A stretch of 64,000 bases of DNA from Isoetes taiwanensis (lineage: Eukaryota; Streptophyta; Lycopodiopsida; Isoetales; Isoetaceae). Positions within the stretch are counted from its first letter, which is position 1, and each line of letters opens with the position of its first letter. Location: positions 312,001 to 376,000 of the forward strand of contig JAJEKV010000060.1 of NCBI GenBank assembly GCA_021234155.1. The letters run 5' to 3'. The translations under genes and the position numbers were made by a program. The notes below the pieces were generated by a model. The model was given only the letters and a program-made list of their open reading frames with translations. It was not told where the DNA came from and made no database searches. Positions 10,620 to 20,089 of this stretch are shown here, piece by piece.

Positions 10620-12652
10620 CCTTTCAACCTACTCTGCAAAGTGTGCACAGGAGGGGCGGATGGAGTGGACAACCCTATGCCATGTTCTTATGCCAGCCAA
10701 ATCCATTGTCATGAATTCTGTCTGCGATGAACTCTGGAGACCCAAGCCGTCAGTCATCCCTTGAGTCTGAGCCTTGGGTAGATTTTCCCATATGTATTGT
10801 GCTGATCTTTGTCTATGCAGATGTTGATGTACCACCCTTCGAGGTGGATATGTGATGATATTGTTTACTGACTTTTATGTTTACGCTTCCGCAGCTAGGT
10901 AGGCCCTGAGGGAGACGGGGTAAAATGACCCCTTCACTCTTCCCACTGGGGACCCAGTACGGTCACAGTGATATGTGGAGGGCCCTGTATCAGTATGGAG
11001 CTGGTATGGGGGATGAACTCCTGTTTGTATACGGTGAGTGCACCGTACATGAGTAGGGGACGTCATAGAGTGGGTTCATGGCTATGGGGTTTCTTCAGGT
11101 TCCTAAATTAAGCAGCTATGGCGTTTCTTCAGCTGCTGTATAGGTGCCAGAACAAAAACAGAACAGACAGATTTTTGAGCTTTGTTAACCGGATCAACAG
11201 GTAATCAGGAATTTTGTGACCAAATTTCAGTATGGGTATGGATGTATTAGATGCCACTGGAACTCTTCTAGTTCCATCACAACAGGCAGTTCCAACATGA
11301 GAATTTGGAGGCCCCAAGGAGCAGATTAAGAACAACATGTGACATTTGATGAAAATTAGGGATTCTGAATCAAAATTCCAGCAAAATATCTCAATCTCCT
11401 GCGAATAGCTCAAATTTGTTGTGCCATTTCTCCTCGCTTCTAGCTTCCCACAACTTCGTATCTCAAGCACCAAGTTAATCCTACTGACTTTTGCTTCGTT
11501 ATTTCTTTATCTCAACTCATTCCCAACTTTGCAATAGCCCAGATAGGAAATTTTGAACAGTGAATCGCCCATCAACTTAGAATTGCACTGGAATTACCAA
11601 TTTACTTTCAAAAAATGACAATCCAGCAGAGGACATAATTTATTATGAAGTAGTGCTTGAAAATTCAATACCATATCCATCATGAACTCCGCTCTAAGGC
11701 ATATACTCTATAATATTCCACCATACAACATCGAATTAGTCTGCCATAGCTAAAAGCTCGACTCTCTCTTTTTTCTACATCTTCTTTTCTCGGCCTCCTT
11801 TACCCACCCACCCACCCCCCAAAAAAAAAAAAAAAAAAACCTCTTTTTGTTTGCCAAAAGCAACATTTTTTGCGACCTTCCCAGCTAGGAATAGGACCAA
11901 GATATCCAGCCATGTGTTTTATATATTGTTTTTGCATCTTTAACATTTTCTATCTGAGTACCTACCATGTAAACAAAAGAATTATGTAAAAATATATAGA
12001 TTTGCAGTTTCATGGTTGTAACTTCAGCTCTTAATAGCTAGTAGGTAGAAAGGTGTATTTACAACTATATTCATTTAAGTATCGGTGCTAAATTGCTCGC
12101 ACGGTTGCATGGAGTTGCATATGTTCATATAAAATAACGGAAGAGCATTCTAAGTCATAGATACATTCTCCATCCAAGCGCAAACTCCACTGACTAACAT
12201 TGGGTGGAGAAGCCGCTACAAAAAGGTTAGAGGTTGAAATTCTCAATTGAAAAACAAGGTTCAATTCGACAGACACAGGAACACAAGGCAATAGTGCGAG
12301 TTAGAGTCTAGTGTTGTTAAATTGATACACACTCCTTATATGAGTCAACAAAGGTTGAGAAAGAGAAATGTTCGCCGTGGCCGGCTGCCGCGATAAATTT
12401 CTTGTAAAGATAAGGCGATAATGTGTGCCCAATCAAAAACTGTATATTTATACCTTATGGGTTGAAGGTTATGTGGTGTAGTCATATTGAAATATGTAGA
12501 ATGCTGATGATGGCATCTCAGTTTTGGTAAGAAACAGTATAAAGGTTTTTACTATTATTGAGGGCCAGATAGGAGCGTGCATGAGCCCTGGCAGATGGCA
12601 ACAAGTGATCGCCATTCTAATTTGGTTCGTTGCAGTTGTTGGGTCGGCATAC
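10620..12652. other. Gene-poor stretch
   Basis: I see no convincing gene here. The reading frames are short and without family signals. A poly-A run sits at about 11820-11840. Part of the first kilobase may still belong to the gypsy element if its LTR is longer than assumed. Confidence 0.4.
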
Positions 12653-12930
12653 CTATGAGATAGGGATGTCGCCTTTGGTTCTTGTTTGCTTCATGTGCCG
12701 GGACGGCGTATAATGAGCGATTGCTTTGTGTGTTTTTGCTTTGTTGCCTCTGTTTTGCATCATGTCCATGAGGAGAGCAGCGATAAAGGGCAAGGTTCCT
12801 GCTGCCAATGTGCCCATGGCCCCTGTTGGTTCCATGCCTGTGGAAGATCCATAGCTCAGCAATGATGTCGTAGCATTAATTCGTGGGGCGGGGCTTGGTG
12901 CAATTGCTGGAGCGGTTGTTTCTGTAGAAT
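12653..12930 (-). pseudogene. Possible last exon of a GPI-anchored, Pro-rich surface protein
   Basis: The minus strand has a possible splice acceptor (TTCTACAG) near 12926. It is followed by an Ala/Pro/Ser-rich stretch (PAIAPSPAP), small residues that would suit a GPI attachment site, and a short hydrophobic run (LAAGTLPFIAALLM). This order is typical of the ends of lipid-transfer-like or arabinogalactan GPI proteins. Unusually, about 30 polar residues follow the hydrophobic run, whereas a GPI signal should end there. No upstream exon is clear, though a short Leu/Ala-rich frame lies near 13030-13090. This is probably a decayed fragment. Confidence 0.25.
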
Positions 12931-13187
12931 TTGTTGTAATCAATCTCTATTTTTTCTTGTTTCGCATTGAATCTGACCGTTTTAGTATGCACCCATATCA
13001 AATTTTAATTCTATGGTTTTCATGGCATTGGCGTTGCTCAGGCGGAGTGCAAGAGCAAGTTGAGCCTGCAATTTCATGAAGCCATAACTGGCGAGTCTGT
13101 GTTATTGCTCAAAATTCGAGTGGCTGATGCAATTTAATCCGGGCTCCGTGTGGATGATGCAATTTAATCCGGACTATGTGCTACATG

Positions 13188-13444
13188 TGTTGGAGGATCA
13201 GGAGGAGAGAAATAGGAGGAGAGAAATGGAAACATGAGCTACTTTCATTTACACGTTGATGCTACATATATGATGGAGACTTCCTACCTAACTATGATGT
13301 GACCACCTAACTAGTTTTAACATGTGATGTCCACCTACCTAGTCTTACATGTGACTTTGACCTTTGACCATACATGTTGGACTATGTGACCTAACGTCCA
13401 CATAGGGTTAACAACAACATAGAGTTAACAATGTTGTTCCAACA
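13188..13444 (-). repeat. copia 3' LTR
   Basis: 257 bp, bounded by TGTTGG and CCAACA. It matches the LTR at 18903-19154 with a small number of indels and substitutions. On the minus strand it follows the purine run AAGGGAGAG. Confidence 0.9.
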
Positions 13445-13506
13445 CTCTCCCTTAAACCTATGTGGACTTCAAAATTTCAGCTTACTACATGTTGCTCTCC
13501 CTTAAG

Positions 13507-15134
13507 CTAGAATTTCACCATCCCTAGCTGCTCCTTGAACTTGCTTAGTTTGGCACTAGCCAAAGGTTTGGTAAACATATCTGCCAGCTGATGCTGGGTT
13601 GAACAGTAAGACAAAACCAACTCAGAAGCCAGAAATCGTTCTCGTGAGAAGAGAAGATGTGCATCAAGATGTTTGGTTCTTGCATGGAAAACCGGATTGA
13701 ATACTAGTTGAATAGTACTCTGATTGTCGTTGTACAATTGTGGCTTCTGTATGGGAACTTTAAGGTCCTTCCACAACTTCTGTAACCAAAGTGCTTCCTG
13801 CACTCCCGCTGAAAGGGCTTTGAATTCAGCCTCTGTAGTGCTGATAGAAACAGTGGATTGTCGCTTTGACATCCAATTAAACACATTAGGCCCAAGTAAA
13901 GATATGATCCCTGTTGTGGACCTTCGAGTGTCTTCACAACCTGCATAATCCGCATCAACAAAGACGGTGCAGCTATCAATTTCTGATTTTCTGTAAAATA
14001 ATCCTTCTTGTAACGTGCCTTGAAGGTAGGCCAGCACATGCTTGGCTGCCTTCCAATGTAATTGTGTAGGCCTTTGCATGTACCTGGAAAGAAGATTAAC
14101 TGCAAAACATAAATCAGGTCGCGTTGCAGTCAAGTAGAGCAGACTTCCAACGAGACTTTGGTATAAAGTACTGTCGCAAGAGTTGCCGTCTGCATTTGCA
14201 TGAAGCTTGGTACCTAAGTCTATAGGTACTGAGACTGGTTTGGCATTGCTCATATTCCGCTTGTGAAGTATATCCCGGATAGACTTCTGTTGAGATAAAT
14301 AGATGCCATCTGGCATTTGCCAAACTTCAAGCCCTAAATATAAGTGGAGCAGTCCTAGATCAGTCATATCAAATTTTTGTTGAAGAGTTACCTTTGTTTG
14401 ATCTATTAGTTGTGCTGCTCCCCCCGTAATCAAGAGATCATCCACATAAAGAACTATGATGCAAATTTCTTGATTAGGACCACATCTAACATAGACATTA
14501 GAGTCTGCTGAGCTTTGATGAAATCCTGCATGCAAAGGAAAGGCATAAATTTTCTGATTCCAGCATCTAGGGGCTTGTTTCAAGCCATATAATATAAGCT
14601 CTTCTTTAGCCTGCATACGAGATGTTGTTCTTGCCGTTTTTTAGCAAACCCTTGAGGTTGCTGCATGAAAACTTCTTCTTGTAGATTCCCATGAAGGAAT
14701 GCTCCTTTAAAATCCATGTGGAATATTGGCCAGCCTTTAGCTGCAGCCAATGCTATGATTGCCCGAATAGAGGACAAACGAGCTACAGGGGCAAATACCT
14801 CATCATAATCAATTCCATACTTTTGTGAGTACCCCTTAGCTACAAGGCGCGCTTTATGCTTAGCTAGAGATCCATCAGCAGCAAATTTAGTTTTGAAAAC
14901 CCATTTGCAACCTATAGCATGCTTACCTGGAGGTAGCGGGATCAATTCCCATGTTTCTTGCTTGTCAAGCATACTGCTCTCCTCTTGCATGGCAGTTCTC
15001 CAATAGGCAGCCTTGCATGCATCTTCAAAATGTACAGGATCATGAGTGTTATACACGATCTTGGCCATTAAAGCCATGTTACATTGTGGACCCTTCTGCA
15101 TGTTGCTTATCCTAGCTGACCTCCTCAAGGCCAC
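13507..15134 (-). pseudogene. pol: copia reverse transcriptase and RNase H
   Basis: Two frames, 15134-14580 and 14616-13507, meet at a frameshift near 14600. The first has the RT start (CKWVFKTK, KARLVAKGYSQ, then MDFKGAFLHG with the catalytic Asp). The second has YVDDLLITG, the copia YVDD box. RNase H follows, with DADYAGCEDTRRSTTG, STTEAEFKAL and YNDNQST. The frame stops at 13507, 62 bases before the 3' LTR. Confidence 0.9.
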
Positions 15135-16520
15135 TTGAGCGCAGCTAGAGTACTTTGAGAAGAGCTTTCTAACTCTTGTAAACTCTCCTCGACATTTGAT
15201 GTCTGAGGTGTTTCAAGTCTGAAAAGGTCATACTGTGGAGGTAATCCTACCTCAGATCCCTGCGGAGAGGTTGCTGGCTGAACTTTCCCTGAATCTTCAA
15301 ACCAAGATTCCAAAATGTCTTTCGGTCCCTGCCCCTGCTCTTCCAAAATGTCTTGTTGCCCCTGCTCTTCTTGTGTCTGAATATCAGCCAATAGAGGAAA
15401 AACTTGCAAATTTGGTGAATGTGGCTCTTCTTGTACATTACTGATTGGCGAAGTGATTGATCAATCCTAGTCAAACAAGGAAGCATCATTGATATCCCAA
15501 GGTACATCATCATTGTACCGTGCATGTTCAATAAAGTGAACAGACCTGCTGAGGAATATCTTCGTTTTTACAGGATCATATAGCTTGTAGGCATCATGCT
15601 GAGGCGGATAGCCTACAAAAATTGCCTTGACTGATCTATCATGCGTCTTACCCAATTTCTTGACCTCCTCCAAGGATAAAGTGGCCTACGTCAGACATCC
15701 AAATGTCCTCAAGTGTGACAGATCTGGTTTTTCGCCATATAGAGCTTCATAAGATGTCGTATCTGCAACAACCTTAGTGGGAGCCCTGTTCATGATGTAG
15801 ACTGCAGTACTAACAGCCTCAGCCCAAAAAGATTTTGGTAGACCTGCATGGGCAGTCATAGATCTTGCCAAATCTAAGATGATGCGATTTCTTCTCTCCG
15901 CTACCCCATTTTGAGGGTGAGCATAGGGAACAATCAGCTCCCTTTATATTCCTGAAGCATCTAGAAAGTTTGAGAAAGCTTGAGACACATACTCTCCACC
16001 ATTATCACTTCTAAGATACTTAATGGTCATCTCAAAATGTTTATCAACCATTTGATAAAACTTCTGAAATGATTCAAAAACTTGGGACTTATACATTAGA
16101 GGAAATACCCAAGTAAAGCGAGAGAAGTCATCAATAAGGGTCATAAAGTACCTGGAGCCTCCTATGCTTTTGACTTTCATATGACAGAGATCCGAGTGGA
16201 TGATTTCAAACGGTCAAGAGGCTCTATGCTCAGCAACTTTTGGATATGGAACTTGGGACTGTTTGCCAAGAGAACAAGCATTGCAATGAAGATCCACATT
16301 TTTCAAATTAGGCAAACCCCGCACCATATCTTTCCTGTGCAACATGTGGATATATTTGCAATTGAAATGGCCTAACCTGTCGTGCCATAGCTCTTCAGGG
16401 CTATTATGTTGGTGGATGAGCGCATGATTCATAGCTTCAACTTATTCCAGCTTATAAAGCCCATTGTGCAACTTGCCATGCGCTAATTCTTGTGCTGCTG
16501 GATCATCCTTGGGATGTGCA
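15135..16520 (-). pseudogene. pol: copia integrase and linker, fragmented
   Basis: Frames at 16432-16214, 16180-15944, 15871-15686, 15673-15467 and 15409-15125 (which runs ten bases into the RT frame) read as one decayed integrase. The zinc-binding part (HDRLGHFN, then CNACSLGKQ) is followed by LIDDFSRFTW, with the first core Asp, and SDNGGEY, with the second. The segment around the third acidic residue is out of frame near 15900. A Gln/Glu-rich linker then leads to RT. At least four stops or shifts interrupt it. Confidence 0.85.
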
Positions 16521-16677
16521 TCATAGATGATTGCTTTGCCACCTCCAAAGAGAACAAATCTGCCAAATAAATCCATTTGCGAAATAGAGAGTAAATTTGT
16601 TGCCAACTCAGGCACATACATGACATCTCTAATTGCTTTCAACATGCCATCGCCTAGATCCAAGGTGACTAGACCTT
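16521..16677 (-). repeat. 157-bp direct duplication, left copy
   Basis: It is nearly identical to 17553-17709 (I count two differences) and encodes the same stretch after the copia protease (MLKAIRDVMYVPELATNLL). The two copies flank the inverted segment at 16678-17552 like a very long target duplication. Confidence 0.9.
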
Positions 16678-17552
16678 ACCAGGTCCAATCCAATGCTCAG
16701 GGCTTACCTGGAACGCCACGAAGAGGACGTCTTCGACTACCCTATCTGAAGCTTCACAATCCAGTTTAATTCCTGACATGATACATGTTGTTAGAACAAC
16801 ATTGTTAACTCTATGTTGTTGTTAACCCTATGTGGACGTTAGGTCACATAGTATAACATGTATGGTCAAAGGTCAAAGTCACATGTAAGACTAGGTAGGT
16901 GGACATCACATGTTAAGACTAGTTAGGTGGTCACATCATAGTTAGGTAGGAAGTCTCCATCATATATGTAGCATCAACGTGTAAATGAAAGTAGCGCATG
17001 TTTCCATTTCTCTCCTCCTGATCCTCCAACATGGTATCAGAGCCAAGGGGCTTAGATCAGGATTGATCTATAGTGAGTGGATTCTCACTACTTTGCTGCA
17101 AGGAGGAGTAGAATCACAGAAGGGCAATTGTTTGCTGCTGCAGGTTGTTCTTGAAGTCTTTGGGTGAAGCCCAAATCCATTTCAGTGTGATTTGAAGGTG
17201 GTTTGAAGGTGGTTGAAGGATATTTCTGTTAGATTCAGCTATATCAGTTTGAATCTCATGGATCCTTTCAAAATTTCTAAAGATCCCATGCTCATCCCAA
17301 GCAATTGGTATGTTTGGGCAGACTTTTTTGAGAATTTTATGATCACTAACAATCTTGGAGCTGTTTTTGATCCTGCTTGGGATAAGGCAAAAGATGCCAA
17401 GTCCACTGAGTTAGATAGGAGGGCTCTAGCCTATCTTAAACTCCTTGTATCCCCTTCTATAAGGATCAGGCTCAGACCGTTATCTAGTTTCAAAGAAGCA
17501 TGGAAAGAGTTGGAGAACTCTTATGCCTACACATGTCTCTCAACTCAGCTTG
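16678..17552 (+). mobile_element. Inverted copy of the copia 5' end plus its host flank
   Basis: Reading on the plus strand: about 105 bases matching the host DNA beyond the right LTR (reverse of about 19160-19260), an LTR at 16789-17031, a primer site, an untranslated leader, and the N-terminal gag frame (17213 to about 17552). All of it is reversed relative to the surrounding element. Compared with the resident 5' end it keeps about 15-21 bp that the resident has lost at two gag positions and lacks about 18 bp in the leader. Because host flank is included, it is not a simple second insertion. Confidence 0.9.
16789..17031 (+). repeat. Inverted internal copia LTR
   Basis: 243 bp, beginning TGTTAGAAC and ending CTCCAACA, immediately followed by the TGGTATCAGAGCC primer site. 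It is in opposite orientation to the two outer LTRs. Confidence 0.9.
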
Positions 17553-18677
17553 TCATAGATGACTGCTTTGCCACCTCCAAAGAGAACAAATCTGCCAAAT
17601 AAATCCATTTGCGAAATAGAGAGTAAATTTGTTGCCAACTCAGGCACATACATGACATCTCTAATTGCTTTCAACATGCCATCGCTTAGATCCAAGGTGA
17701 CTAGACCTTTTCCTTGAATTGGATGAGAGAAACCATCCCCTAACTGGACTCCGCCTTTTTGCTCCTTATGTAGGTGCTGGAATACAGTAGAATCTCCAGA
17801 CATGTGATTTGTGGCACCTGAATCAAGTATCCAGTGTCCCTGTGGAATGCGTGGAATGCCCGTGTGAACTGCCATGCAAAGAAACTCTGCATTAGATTCT
17901 AAGATCTTAGTGCAAGCTGCCAAATTGGATTTTTCAGATTTTGTTTTGCTCTCGGATGCGCTTGCCTTCTTTTGCCTGGCATCCTTAACATCTTTCCTTT
18001 GCTTAGCATGGCAATCCTTTGCAATATGCCCCAACTTGTGACAATAATAGCATTCGATTGCTCTTCTACTTGAATTCTTTGTAGAATTTTTTGCTTTATG
18101 GTCTGGAACCAAAGCCTTTTCACCTAGTATTCCAGCCCCATTACTCTTGAGGGCCTTGATGTGAGACTCCTCTTGAATTAGCATTCCCTTGACTTCAAGG
18201 AAATCAGGCTCCTTAGCTTGTCGGATTTGGGAAGATAACATGGCATACTCAAGAGGAAGATTGATCAAAATGCATTGGATGAGATCCAGATCTTCCATCT
18301 TTCCTCCCGCAGCAACAAGCTCCAATCTTAGAGCTTCCATTTTCTCTAAATATTCAGTCATATTTGAAGAAGAAGTCAGCAAAGTTGTCTCAATTTTTTT
18401 CTTGATGACAAGCTGAGTTGAGAGACCTGTGTAGGCATAAGAGTTCTCAAACTCTTTCCATGCTTCTTTGAAACTAGATGATCCTTATAGAAGGGGATAC
18501 AAGGAGTTTAAGATAGGTTAGGGCCCTCCTATCTAACTCAGTGTACTTGGCATCTTTTGCCTTATCCCAAGCAGGATCAAAAACAGCTCCAAGATTATTA
18601 GTCATCATAAAATTCTCAAAAAAGTCTGCCCAAACATACCAATTGCTTGGGGTGAGCATGGGATCCATGAGATTCAA
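17540..18677 (-). pseudogene. gag: copia gag and protease
   Basis: The N-terminal gag frame (18677-18474) ends at a small deletion relative to the inverted copy. The main frame (18382-17540) carries the gag core (LEKMEALRLELVAAGGKM), a CCHC knuckle (CYYCHKLGHIAKDC) and the protease site (WILDSGATNHMSG). It runs into the duplicated segment, where it is broken by the inversion. Gag packages the RNA and protease matures the particle. Confidence 0.9.
17553..17709 (-). repeat. 157-bp direct duplication, right copy
   Basis: This copy is continuous with the gag/protease frame on its right (to 18382). The left copy is continuous with the integrase side. Together they show that an unbroken element was split here. 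Confidence 0.9.
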
Positions 18678-18889
18678 ACTGATATAGCTGAATCTAGAAG
18701 AATCCGAAGAAAGAAACAGAAATATCCTTCAACCACCTTCAAATCACACTGAAATGGATTTGGGCTTCACCCAAAGACTTCAAGAAGAACCTGCAGCAGC
18801 AAACAATTGCCCTTCTGTGATTCTACTCCTCCTTGCAGCAAAGTAGTGAGAATCCACTCACTATAGATCAATCCTGATCTAAGCCCCTT

Positions 18890-18902
18890 GGCTCTGATAC
18901 CA
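18890..18902 (-). other. Primer binding site of the copia element
   Basis: On the minus strand TGGTATCAGAGCC lies directly after the 5' LTR. It matches the 3' end of initiator methionine tRNA, the usual copia primer. Confidence 0.9.
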
Positions 18903-19154
18903 TGTTGGAGGATCAGGAAGAGAGAAATAGGAGAGAAATGGAAACATGAGGTACTTTCATTACACGTTGAGCTAGATATATGATGGAGACTTCCCACCTA
19001 ACTATGATGTGACCACCTAACTAGTCTTAACATGTGATGTCCACCTACCTAGTCTTACATGTGACTTTGACCTTTGACCATACATGTTGGACTATGTGAC
19101 CTAACGTCCACGTAGGATTAACAATAACATAGAGTTAACAATGTTGTTCCAACA
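18903..19154 (-). repeat. copia 5' LTR
   Basis: 252 bp, from TGTTGG to CCAACA, followed by the ACATG target duplication. It is close to the 13188-13444 copy, so the insertion is not ancient. Confidence 0.9.
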
Positions 19155-19232
19155 ACATGTATCATGTCAGGAATTAAACTGGATTGTGAAGCTTCAGATA
19201 GGGTAGTCGAAGACGTCCTCTTCGTGACGTTC

Positions 19233-19575
19233 CAGGTAAGCCCTGAGCATTGGATTAGAACTGGGATTCGATTCCCCAGGCTCATGTCATATTGGAATGC
19301 TGCTGCTATGTTTGAGTTCTGCAATACTGTATTGTATTAATATGACACTGTATTATATAGATACCAGTATGCTTCTATACTATCTTAATCCATGATGGCG
19401 TGTGGTCTTCAAGCGCCCCCTTTAAAATCGGGTCAACAAGGCCAGTTTGACCCAGAAAGAGAAAGAGCACAAGGGCGGACAAGATGTGTGGAGAGGGAAT
19501 ATCTCATGAATTATGCGACGATCCAAAGGCCCGAAAAAAATAATACACGCTCTAGCAATAATACACGATTAAGAT
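19233..19575 (+). repeat. Dispersed repeat, copy 1 (related to 30383-30717)
   Basis: About 340 bp aligned by eye with 30383-30717 in the same orientation. Shared landmarks are a tRNA B-box-like GATTCGATTCCCC, GTATTATATxG, a TTTAAAAxCGGGTCA block and an A-rich end. It could be a SINE. In both places, though, it lies on the same side of an INCENP 3' end sequence, so it may simply be part of one segmental duplication. Confidence 0.65.
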
Positions 19576-19603
19576 GGGTGTAGCGATTAGATCGAATTAT
19601 AGT

Positions 19604-19940
19604 GTAACGTCTTGTAGGCTGCATGCCTTATGCACTTGCAAAATATCTCATCTGGATCCACGTGTGCCTGCCTCAATAGCAGCTTCAAAAGTTCCTCCCT
19701 GCACCAATTATTTGATAAACGTTTAAAGATGGCCACCCATATGATGGCCACGTCCACAAGGATCTTCCGTATCAGAAAAGCTTTAATATGGTGTCCCTGT
19801 GGTCCTAAATCTTCATGTCCAGTACAAGAACTTGCACGATACCCTTGCAGCACCTCCGAATGTAGTGCAGGAGCTTTTAAAAACGCACGTTCTTTGTTAC
19901 CAAGAATGCCCCATAGCATTTGAACTAACAGGGCCCAGAG
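19604..19940 (-). pseudogene. Decayed duplicate of the INCENP 3' end
   Basis: The minus strand aligns with two exons of the INCENP gene at 31855-32360. It keeps the IN-box stretch REELLKLLLRQAHVDPDEIF with intron remnants, and a shortened part of the preceding exon that has lost the acidic segment and the PLWAR motif. A long frame (19991-19587) reads through it but combines exon, intron and flank, so it is not a gene. It marks a duplication of the INCENP tail about 12 kb from the parent gene. Confidence 0.8.
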
Positions 19941-20089
19941 ATAATACTTGTCATTGAAGAATGAAACTAAAGGCCCTAGTTTCTGCTGCATCTTTGCAAG
20001 CTCCCTTCAATGACTTTCTATGGGAACCTCCTAGCCTTTCTAGAATGTTTGTATTTCCTTTCATATGGTACTAACCATATGGTTCAGAC

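Larger units (their letters stand above)
13188..19154 (-). mobile_element. Ty1/copia LTR retrotransposon, complete ends, disrupted inside
   Basis: Read on the minus strand, the element has a 5' LTR (18903-19154), a primer site, gag, protease, integrase, RT, RNase H, a polypurine tract (AAGGGAGAG) and a 3' LTR (13188-13444). Integrase before RT is the copia order. Both outer flanks carry ACATG (13183-13187 and 19155-19159), a 5-bp target duplication. The coding region has several stops and frameshifts and an inverted insertion at 16678-17552, so the element is inactive. Confidence 0.92.

Noticed and set aside
16678-17602. A second, independent copia element on the plus strand
   Set aside because: It has only the 5' LTR, leader and the start of gag, it carries the same host flank as the resident 5' end, and it is bounded by a 157-bp duplication instead of a 5-bp target duplication.
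19250-19290. tRNA gene or definite SINE at the GATTCGATTCCCC block
   Set aside because: The B-box-like block is there but no convincing A box stands at the right distance, and the repeat may be only part of a segmental duplication.
19587-19991. A 134-residue protein on the minus strand
   Set aside because: It reads through exon, intron and flank of a decayed INCENP duplicate.
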